From assembly GCF_036327755.1 (NCBI RefSeq), contig NZ_CP109596.1, positions 5,828,001-5,892,000 on the forward strand: a stretch of 64,000 nt of DNA, given 5' to 3'. The position numbers and the translations under genes were made by a program. This stretch comes from Nocardia sp. NBC_01503. Its GTDB lineage: Bacteria > Actinomycetota > Actinomycetes > Mycobacteriales > Mycobacteriaceae. Shown here in pieces: positions 58,469 to 64,000 of the stretch. The notes beneath the pieces were generated by a model. It saw nothing but the letters and a program-made list of their open reading frames with translations, was not told the origin of the DNA and ran no database searches. Each line of letters begins with the position of its first letter. Position 1 is the stretch's first letter.

Positions 58469-59956
58469 TCAGCGGTGCAGGAAACCGACATATCCGTCGG
58501 GTCGGATGAGCGCCCGAGCGCCGTCGGTGACGCCGTAGGCCCGATACGCGTGACCGTCGATATCGACCAGCTCAGCGCCGGTGGGGGAGTCCGCAACAGC
58601 TGTCCCGGGCCGCATCACGGAGACGACCCTGGGCCGCCCGAGCACCTCGATCTCCTCCGAGGAAGCCGTTCCACCGCCGAACATCAGCAGTGTCGCCCGC
58701 GGCCCCCGGAACACCTCGAACAGTGTGACCGCGCGCCCGGAGCCGTCGGTCAGCGGCGCATCCGGCGCACGATCCCCGGCGAGCGGATCGTGCCCCATCG
58801 GATCCCCGGAGTCATTGCCCGCGACCACATCCCGATAGCTGATATCGAGCTGTTGGGTCCCCTCCCGATCCATGGCATCGGGATCACCCTCGAGGGTCTT
58901 GTCCAGTAGCGACGAACTCAAACCCAGCACCCGCGCCGCCACCGTGCGCCGCTCGGTCTCGTAGGAATCCAGTAGCGCCTCACTCTCGACCCCCGGATTC
59001 CGCAGCGCCGCTTCGAGTTTCCAGCCCAGGTTGTAGGCATCCTGCACCCCGGTGTTCAACCCCTGTCCGCCGGTCGGCGGATGTACATGCGCGGCATCAC
59101 CGGCCAGGAAGACCCGCCCGACCCGAAAGCGTTCCGCGAGGCGAATATTCGGCCGCCACACCGTGGACCAGCTCAGCTCGCTGAGCACGATATCGGTGCG
59201 ACCGGAGCGCTCCCGCAGCAGCCGTTGCAGCACAGCCAGATCTGTTCCCGAATCCTGTTCCAGCGGTGCGCCGAACTGGAACTTGCGCCCGCCGGGCAGT
59301 GGCGTCATGGCTATTCCGGTCATCGCGTTCGACGCGCCTGCGAACCAGTACCCGAACTCGTGATCGAGGGCATCGGCCCGAACATCCCCGAGCAGCATGC
59401 GAATCGACTCGTCGGTGGTGCCCTCGAACGCGATGCCCAGCGCCTTGCGCACGGTACTGCGCCCGCCGTCCGCGCCCACCAGATAATCCACCCGCACCGT
59501 CTCGGTATCCCCGCCGTGTGCCAGGGTGACGGTCACGCCGTCCTGCTCGGCGACGAAATCCACTACGCCCGTCGCGAGTTCGACCTGCACCCCGAACTCC
59601 GCGAGCCGATCCCGCAGCAGTCCTTCGGTATCGGATTGCCCGAGCACCCACGGATTCGGATGCGGCACATCGGGGGTGGCCTCGCGCAGCGGTGTCATCC
59701 GGCGCTCCATGACGTACTCCCCGTCCATATGGATGCGCATCAGCGCCTGCGGCATCCCGGCCGCGAGCACCGCGTCCAGCACGCCGAGATCGTCGAACAC
59801 CTCGAGGGTGCGCGGCTGGATGCCGTCACCGCGCGACCCGTCGAAGAACGTGTCGGCGTGGTCGACAATGCGCACCGCGATACCGCGACGCGCCAGATCG
59901 ATGGCGAGGGTCAGGCCGGTGGGACCGGCTCCGGCGATGAGTACCTGCGGCAACAT
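58469..59956 (-). CDS. FAD-dependent aromatic monooxygenase (PHBH/TfdB class A)
   Basis: A 495-residue flavoprotein hydroxylase of the kind that attacks phenols, polyketides or rifamycin-like compounds. The FAD motif GAGPTG is at the start (LPQVLIAGAG), the DG motif in GADGGRSTVRK near residue 155 and the GD motif in VFLAGDAAHVHPP near 275; a thioredoxin-like C-terminal domain follows. The ATG at 59956 has AGGAG 5 nt upstream. It diverges from a TetR gene with two overlapping operators between, so it is probably repressed until substrate is present. Confidence 0.88.
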   Translation of the reverse strand: MLPQVLIAGAGPTGLTLAIDLARRGIAVRIVDHADTFFDGSRGDGIQPRTLEVFDDLGVLDAVLAAGMPQALMRIHMDGEYVMERRMTPLREATPDVPHPNPWVLGQSDTEGLLRDRLAEFGVQVELATGVVDFVAEQDGVTVTLAHGGDTETVRVDYLVGADGGRSTVRKALGIAFEGTTDESIRMLLGDVRADALDHEFGYWFAGASNAMTGIAMTPLPGGRKFQFGAPLEQDSGTDLAVLQRLLRERSGRTDIVLSELSWSTVWRPNIRLAERFRVGRVFLAGDAAHVHPPTGGQGLNTGVQDAYNLGWKLEAALRNPGVESEALLDSYETERRTVAARVLGLSSSLLDKTLEGDPDAMDREGTQQLDISYRDVVAGNDSGDPMGHDPLAGDRAPDAPLTDGSGRAVTLFEVFRGPRATLLMFGGGTASSEEIEVLGRPRVVSVMRPGTAVADSPTGAELVDIDGHAYRAYGVTDGARALIRPDGYVGFLHR

Positions 59957-59969
59957 GGCGACTCCTGAA

Positions 59970-60002
59970 ACTGAATTTAGATTCACTGAATGCGGATTCA
60001 GT
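59970..60002. promoter_or_regulatory. Overlapping twin TetR operators
   Basis: The perfect dyad ACTGAAT-GCGG-ATTCAGT is at 59985-60002, and a near copy ACTGAAT-TTAG-ATTCACT (one mismatch) at 59970-59987; they overlap by 3 bp and repeat at 15 bp. They fill the gap between the monooxygenase and tetR starts. Confidence 0.7.
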
Positions 60003-60043
60003 ATTGTGGGTGGTAGTTTCCGCTGTCAAGGAGGTGGTCGAGA

Positions 60044-60649
60044 ATGGCAGGACGCCGTCAGGAGCGGTCGACCGAGACCGAGCAGGCGCTCAAGGCCGCC
60101 GCACGGCGACTCTTCGCCGAACGCGGCTATCTGAACACCAAGATCACCGACATCACCGCCGCGGCCGGTCGCGCGGCGGGCTCGTTCTACAACCACTTCG
60201 CGAGCAAGGAGGAGCTACTCCAGTCCTTGCTGAAAGACCTTGCGGTGGAGAGCGATACCTCGGCCGAGGCGCCCGAGCACAAATCCGATTTCACCGATCC
60301 GGAGGCCGTGCGCTATCACGTCGACCAGTACTGGAGCTTCGCCCGCCGCAACTGGGCAGTCATGCGCGCCATGAACCAGGCCGCGCTGGTGAACGAGGAG
60401 TTCGCCCAGTTGGTGACCGATTTCGGGGCCGAGCAGCGCGCCGATATCGCGGATCATCTGGACGGCTTCACCGCCGCCGGGCTGACACTGCCCGGCAGCG
60501 TGGACACCAGCCTCGCCATGATGTTCCTGGCCACCAGCGGCCTGCTTCAGGCCGTGCAAGAGGGCGCGATCGCATTGACCGATACCGAGGCGGTCGACGC
60601 GCTGACCCTGTTCATCTATCGCGGCCTCACCGGCCGCGATATCGAATAG
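60044..60649 (+). CDS. TetR family regulator of the FAD monooxygenase
   Basis: A 201-residue TetR protein. The N-terminal helix-turn-helix spans about 12-62 (AARRLFAERGYLNTKITDITAAAGRAAGSFYNHFASKEELL in parts), with a helical ligand domain after. ATG at 60044 is preceded by AAGGAGG at a good distance. It diverges from the monooxygenase gene, shares the twin dyad promoter, and is convergent with qor (1-nt gap after its stop). Confidence 0.9.
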   Translation: MAGRRQERSTETEQALKAAARRLFAERGYLNTKITDITAAAGRAAGSFYNHFASKEELLQSLLKDLAVESDTSAEAPEHKSDFTDPEAVRYHVDQYWSFARRNWAVMRAMNQAALVNEEFAQLVTDFGAEQRADIADHLDGFTAAGLTLPGSVDTSLAMMFLATSGLLQAVQEGAIALTDTEAVDALTLFIYRGLTGRDIE

Positions 60650-60650
60650 C

Positions 60651-61616
60651 TCAGGGCAGCAGCACAACCGAACCGGTGGTCTTGCGCCCCTGCAGATCCC
60701 GATGCGCCTGTTCGGCATGGGCGAGCGGATAGCTCGCGCCCACCCGCACGGTCAGCGATCCGTCGGCAATGGCATTCATGATATCGCCTGCGCGCCACAG
60801 CAATTCGGTCCGATCGCGCACGTAGTGCGCCAGCGTCGGACGCGTCACGAACAGCGATCCGGCCGGATTCAACCGCTGCAGATCGAACGGCGGCACCGGC
60901 CCGCTGGCCGCGCCGTAGAGCGCGACCATGCCGCGAATCCGCACCGACGCCAGACTGGCTTCGAAGGTGTCCTTGCCGACGCCGTCGTAGGCCGCCGCCA
61001 CACCCACCCCATCGGTGAGTTCCCTTACCCGCGCGGCGATTTCGTCGTCGTAGCGCAGCACCTCGGCCGCGCCCGCCTCCCGCGAGAGCTTCTCCTTGTC
61101 GTCGGTCGACACGGTGGTGATCACTCGTATCCCGCGCCCCGCCAGCAGCTGGGTCAGGATCAAACCGACTCCGCCCGCACCGGCATGTACGAGCACCGTC
61201 TCGCCCATCTCGGGCTGGTAGATCGACTCGATCAGATAGTGCGCGGTCATACCCTGCAACAGCGCGGAGGCCGCGACCGGTGCGGGCACCCCGGCGGGTA
61301 CCGGAATCGCGGAAGCCGCGGGCACCAGCACCTTCTCGGCGTAACTGCCCGGCGCGGCCGCCCACGCCACCCGATCCCCGACCTTGAACTCCTCGACGTC
61401 GGCCCCGACGGCGGTCACCACGCCCGAGCCCTCCGCGCCCGGAACATAGGGCAGCGCCGACGGATAGAGCCCACTGCGGATGTAGGTATCGATGAAATTG
61501 ATCCCGATCGCCTCGGTCTCCACCAGCAGCTGTCCCGGCCCGACCCGCGGGTCCGGAACCTCGGTGAGACGCAGAACCTCTGGACCGCCGTTTTCGGAAA
61601 CCTGAATGGCGCGCAT
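60651..61616 (-). CDS. qor: Quinone oxidoreductase (zeta-crystallin type MDR)
   Basis: A 321-residue NADPH-dependent quinone reductase. AGAGGVGLI provides the NADPH fold near residue 145; the start MRAIQVSENGGPEVLRLTEVPDP and YVPGAEGSGVVTAVG are typical, and no catalytic zinc Cys is present, as in zeta-crystallins. In mycobacteria a qor gene lies close to ctaB and ctaA, so this neighbourhood is conserved in part. ATG at 61616. Confidence 0.9.
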   Translation of the reverse strand: MRAIQVSENGGPEVLRLTEVPDPRVGPGQLLVETEAIGINFIDTYIRSGLYPSALPYVPGAEGSGVVTAVGADVEEFKVGDRVAWAAAPGSYAEKVLVPAASAIPVPAGVPAPVAASALLQGMTAHYLIESIYQPEMGETVLVHAGAGGVGLILTQLLAGRGIRVITTVSTDDKEKLSREAGAAEVLRYDDEIAARVRELTDGVGVAAAYDGVGKDTFEASLASVRIRGMVALYGAASGPVPPFDLQRLNPAGSLFVTRPTLAHYVRDRTELLWRAGDIMNAIADGSLTVRVGASYPLAHAEQAHRDLQGRKTTGSVVLLP

Positions 61617-61696
61617 GGCTCCGTTTTACACCCGCGCCACTGTGAGCTGTACGGCGGCTCATCGACTCCGATCTACCGATGGGTAAACTCCAAGCC

Positions 61697-62047
61697 ATGA
61701 GCGCTACCGCTGCCCAGGCACCCGCAAAGCTGTCGCCGTCCGTCGTCGATTCCGTCAAGGGATTCCTCGCCGAGCACGGTGGTTCGGCCACCGCGGTGTT
61801 GCAGCCCATCGGCCGTATCGGCGTCCGCGTCACCCTGGTCGGTGCCGACGGTATCCTCGGTGATCGGGTCGTCGGCGACCTGGAGACCGCCAAGGCGCTC
61901 GTGGCCGCCGTCGACGGTCTCACCGAGGCCGATGAGTGGAACCGTGAGCTGGTCTCCGCTGTTACCCCGGCCAAGGGCCACTGGGCCAAGATGGCGGGCT
62001 GGGTGGCCAAGCAGAAGCGATTCCCCAAGGCGCGCAACGAGAAGTAG
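61697..62047 (+). CDS. Conserved hypothetical protein
   Basis: A 116-residue cytosolic protein with a helical start (SPSVVDSVKGFLAEHG), a beta-like centre (AVLQPIGRIGVRVTLVG) and a Lys-rich end (WVAKQKRFPKARN). I do not recognise a functional family; similar short proteins seem restricted to mycolic-acid actinobacteria. ATG at 61697 is preferred over one at 61679. GntR follows 49 nt downstream. Confidence 0.65.
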   Translation: MSATAAQAPAKLSPSVVDSVKGFLAEHGGSATAVLQPIGRIGVRVTLVGADGILGDRVVGDLETAKALVAAVDGLTEADEWNRELVSAVTPAKGHWAKMAGWVAKQKRFPKARNEK

Positions 62048-62096
62048 GTCGAATGAGCCCGCAATCCGCGGGGGGCGTACGGACCCAGAGGACGAC

Positions 62097-62804
62097 GTGT
62101 CGGGCCGAGTGACTAAACAGGCGCAGCTGCGCTCCGCGCTGACCACCCTGTGCGCGCAGCTGCGCCCCGGTGAGATGCTGCCCAGCGAACGCCAGCTCTG
62201 CGACGACTACCGCGTCAGTCGCATGACGGTGCGAGAAGTGCTGGGGCAGCTCGAGACCGAGGGCGTCATCACCCGTATTCCGGGTAAGGGCACCTTCGTC
62301 GCCGAGCGGGTGGCACGCTCCCGCCTGCATATGGCGTCCTTCAGCGATGACATGCGCCGCCTCGGCCGCACGCCCAGCACGGTGGTGCTGCACACCGATT
62401 TCGCTGTGCCGCCGCCCGCTTCGATCAACGCGCTCGGAACCAGCGCCAGCGACAAGGCTTTTCATCTGGTGCGGCTCCGATTGGCCGATGGTCTGCCGAT
62501 CTCCATCGACGACGGCTGGTACCGCGCGGACCTGCTCCCCGGTCTGCTCGACCATGACCTGACGCAATCGCTGTACTCGTTGCTGGAGAAGCAGTACGAC
62601 TGCCCCATCGACCGCGCCGATCAGACCGTCCGCGCGGTGGCCGCGGATGAGCGAGGTGCGGGCTGGCTCGGCACCGATGTCGGTTCCCCGCTGCTGGCCT
62701 TCGATCGCATGTCCTACTCCCGTGACCGCTGTATCGAACACGCCCAATCCTGGTATCGCGCAGATCGATACCAGGTCTACATGACGGTCTCCGCGGCCGA
62801 CTGA
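62097..62804 (+). CDS. GntR/HutC-type regulator (UTRA domain)
   Basis: A 235-residue regulator. The GntR winged helix is at about 5-72 (LCAQLRPGEMLPSERQLCDDYRVSRMTVREVLGQLETEGVITRIPGKGTFV in parts), and a UTRA ligand domain at about 85-230. GTG at 62097 follows AGAGGA. Members such as NagR and DasR sense glucosamine or N-acetylglucosamine phosphates and control PTS genes; the PTS genes begin 62 nt downstream on the other strand. It may bind the twin TGGT-ACCA sites at 63583-63614. Confidence 0.87.
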   Translation: MSGRVTKQAQLRSALTTLCAQLRPGEMLPSERQLCDDYRVSRMTVREVLGQLETEGVITRIPGKGTFVAERVARSRLHMASFSDDMRRLGRTPSTVVLHTDFAVPPPASINALGTSASDKAFHLVRLRLADGLPISIDDGWYRADLLPGLLDHDLTQSLYSLLEKQYDCPIDRADQTVRAVAADERGAGWLGTDVGSPLLAFDRMSYSRDRCIEHAQSWYRADRYQVYMTVSAAD

Positions 62805-62817
62805 CGCCGATACGACT

Positions 62818-62846
62818 GAGCCCCAGCCTGATTCAGGCCGGGGCTC
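62818..62846. terminator. Bidirectional terminator between GntR and EIIA genes
   Basis: A nearly perfect 14-bp stem (one mismatch) from GAGCCCC at 62818 to GGGGCTC at 62846, between two convergent genes. Confidence 0.75.
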
Positions 62847-62865
62847 GGTTCGTTCCGGAGACCGC

Positions 62866-63315
62866 TCAGATGGCGAAGAGCGGTTCACCGGCGGTGACCG
62901 CACCGGCGGCGGCCTGCTGTGCCGATCCCGGCGGGGTGTCCATGACGACCACCGGCACCGCGGCGCTGAGGCCGAGGCGGCGAATGGCGTTCGGGGAGAA
63001 GATAACCAGAGGTTCGCCAACCTCGATGCGCGAGCCCTCGGCGGCCTTCACCTCGAAGAGATCGGGCTTGCCGACGGTGTCGATGCCGACGTGCAGCAGC
63101 ACCCCGACGCCGTCGTCCGAGACGATGACCGCGGCGTGCGGATGCAGCTTCACGATCGAGCCGGAGATGGGTGCGACCACCGTGATCGACTCATCGGTAT
63201 CGGGCGGTTCGATGGCGACGCCGGAGCCGACCATCTCCGCCGCGAACACCGGATCGGGCACCTCGGAGAGCGGGATCGCGGTGCCGGGCAGGGGCGCGAG
63301 AATCTGTGTGCTCAT
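62866..63315 (-). CDS. PTS EIIA, glucose family
   Basis: A 149-residue soluble phosphocarrier. The phospho-acceptor His75 lies in VLLHVGIDTVG, and the second conserved His60 in KLHPHAAV; the start ILAPLPGTAIPLSEVPDPVFAAEMVG is typical for IIA-Glc. It takes phosphate from HPr and passes it to EIIB. It is 5 nt after the EIIB gene, in one operon. Length equals stand-alone Crr-type EIIA. Confidence 0.93.
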   Translation of the reverse strand: MSTQILAPLPGTAIPLSEVPDPVFAAEMVGSGVAIEPPDTDESITVVAPISGSIVKLHPHAAVIVSDDGVGVLLHVGIDTVGKPDLFEVKAAEGSRIEVGEPLVIFSPNAIRRLGLSAAVPVVVMDTPPGSAQQAAAGAVTAGEPLFAI

Positions 63316-63320
63316 GGTGT

Positions 63321-63551
63321 TCAGAGCAGATCGTTGATGTCTTCGGCCAGGGCGTCGGCGGTGGGGCCGACCACGACCTGAACCGCGTCACCCATCTTGA
63401 CCACGCCGTGCGCGCCCGCGGCCTTGAGATCCTTCTCGTTCACCAGTGCAGGGTCCTTGACTTCCACGCGCAGGCGCGTGATGCAACCCTCGACCTCGAC
63501 GATATTGCCGGTACCGCCGAGACCGGCGACGATTTGATCGACTTTCGACAT
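63321..63551 (-). CDS. PTS EIIB, glucose/N-acetylglucosamine family
   Basis: A 76-residue single-domain EIIB with the phospho-acceptor Cys23 in VEGCITRLRVEV. It passes phosphate to the sugar carried by EIIC. In many bacteria this domain is fused to EIIC; here all three are separate, as in Streptomyces NagF/NagE2/Crr. ATG at 63551 faces the divergent EIIC gene, with twin operators between. Confidence 0.93.
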   Translation of the reverse strand: MSKVDQIVAGLGGTGNIVEVEGCITRLRVEVKDPALVNEKDLKAAGAHGVVKMGDAVQVVVGPTADALAEDINDLL

Positions 63552-63581
63552 CTTTCCTCCGTGCGTGTCGAGTGGACAAAG

Positions 63582-63614
63582 CTGGTTATAACCAGTTTAC
63601 TGTGGTTATAACCA
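63582..63614. promoter_or_regulatory. Twin TGGTTATAACCA operators in the PTS promoter
   Basis: Two copies of TGGTTATAACCA lie at 63583-63594 and 63603-63614, exactly 20 bp apart; the first extends to the 14-bp palindrome CTGGTTATAACCAG. They fill the gap between EIIB and EIIC. The half-sites TGGT/ACCA match DasR-type sites, though the centre (TATA) differs from the usual NTAN. The nearby GntR is the likely binder. Confidence 0.7.
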
Positions 63615-63662
63615 GTCACCCTATCTTCTGGTGACCCTATTCACAGACCGAGGACCACCGCT

Positions 63663-64000
63663 ATGGCCGATACCGCCCAGGGCGCACGCAAGAAAATCGA
63701 CCTGTCCGGACTGCAGAAGCTCGGCCGCAGCTTGATGCTGCCGATCGCAACGCTACCCGCTGCCGGCCTGTTGCTACGGCTAGGACAGGACGACATGCTC
63801 GGCCGTTGGTCGGCCATGGAAACCGTCGCCAATGTGCTCGCCGGAGCCGGCGGAGCGCTCATCGACAACCTGCCGCTGCTGTTCGCGGTCGGCATCGCCA
63901 TCGGCTGGGCCAAGAAGGCCGACGGCTCCACCGCACTCGCCGCTGTCGTCGGATACCTGGCGCTGGGCGGCGTTTTCAAAGCCATGTCCCCGGTCGTGCT
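63663..64000 (+). CDS. PTS EIIC, glucose/N-acetylglucosamine family (3' end outside window)
   Basis: The first 112 residues of the sugar-transporting membrane subunit. LQKLGRSLMLPIATLPAAGLLLRLG is the diagnostic first helix, then DNLPLLFAVGIAIGWAKKADGSTALAAVVGYL, the family's second block. This shape is shared by NagE and PtsG types; the separate EIIB and DasR-like sites favour N-acetylglucosamine or glucose. GAGGA precedes the ATG. The rest lies outside the window. Confidence 0.92.
   Translation, partial: MADTAQGARKKIDLSGLQKLGRSLMLPIATLPAAGLLLRLGQDDMLGRWSAMETVANVLAGAGGALIDNLPLLFAVGIAIGWAKKADGSTALAAVVGYLALGGVFKAMSPVV

Overview
The window is high-GC actinobacterial DNA of the Nocardia/Rhodococcus/Mycobacterium group, most probably Nocardia. 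The evidence is the divergent tkt-tal-zwf-opcA-pgl / ctaB arrangement typical of Mycobacteriales, a DosR/DevR-type regulator, a lactate 2-monooxygenase of the mycobacterial type, META and LppP/LprE lipoproteins, an XRE-DUF397 pair, F420/flavin LLM oxidoreductases, an EspG-like type VII secretion protein and frequent GTG starts. I see no rRNA, tRNA, CRISPR array or intact insertion sequence.

Layout. 1-8.7 kb: a cut-off fused E1 alpha/beta thiamine-diphosphate dehydrogenase, an exonuclease, a META lipoprotein, a secreted lipase with a divergent TetR, an MFS remnant, an alpha/beta hydrolase with a MerR, secG and a DUF1361 membrane protein. 8.8-13.6 kb: a two-component system directly followed by the complete ectoine/hydroxyectoine operon ectABCD. 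13.7-16.6 kb: a MarR regulator with a striking double operator in front of a small membrane protein, an M20 amidohydrolase, and an MmyB-type ligand-binding domain without its HTH. 17-24.8 kb: an accessory island with a resolvase-like operon, divergent XRE-DUF397, and a putative type VII secreted toxin locus (two-frame toxin with a glycine-zipper C-terminus, membrane immunity candidate, EspG-like chaperone, DUF2628 protein), closed by a quinone-reductase pseudogene. 25-30 kb: a probably KstR-controlled lipid/steroid cluster (SDR, SCP-x-type thiolase, acyl-CoA ligase, divergent epoxide hydrolase). 30-45.8 kb: mixed accessory genes, including lactate 2-monooxygenase with a two-domain Lrp regulator, RraA, an L,D-transpeptidase fold protein with a Nudix hydrolase, an orphan DosR, a TipA-like MerR, methyltransferases and LLM oxidoreductases. 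45.8-53.8 kb: the oxidative and non-oxidative pentose-phosphate operon divergent from ctaB (heme O synthase). 53.8-61.6 kb: coiled-coil, lipoprotein, immunity-like and DUF6194 proteins, a repeat-rich membrane protein, an FAD monooxygenase with divergent TetR, and a quinone oxidoreductase. 62-64 kb: a GntR regulator and split PTS EIIA, EIIB and EIIC genes of the glucose/N-acetylglucosamine family with twin operators in their divergent promoter.

Common themes are local regulator-target pairs with visible dyad operators (TetR/lipase, MarR/membrane protein, Lrp/lactate monooxygenase, TetR/FAD monooxygenase, MerR autoregulation, PTS promoter) and several gene remnants that mark past insertion and deletion. 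secG and pgl, near neighbours in M. tuberculosis, are about 38 kb apart here, so most of the central part may be inserted or rearranged DNA. The best candidate for an undescribed system is the two-frame, glycine-zipper toxin locus at 19.8-24.3 kb.
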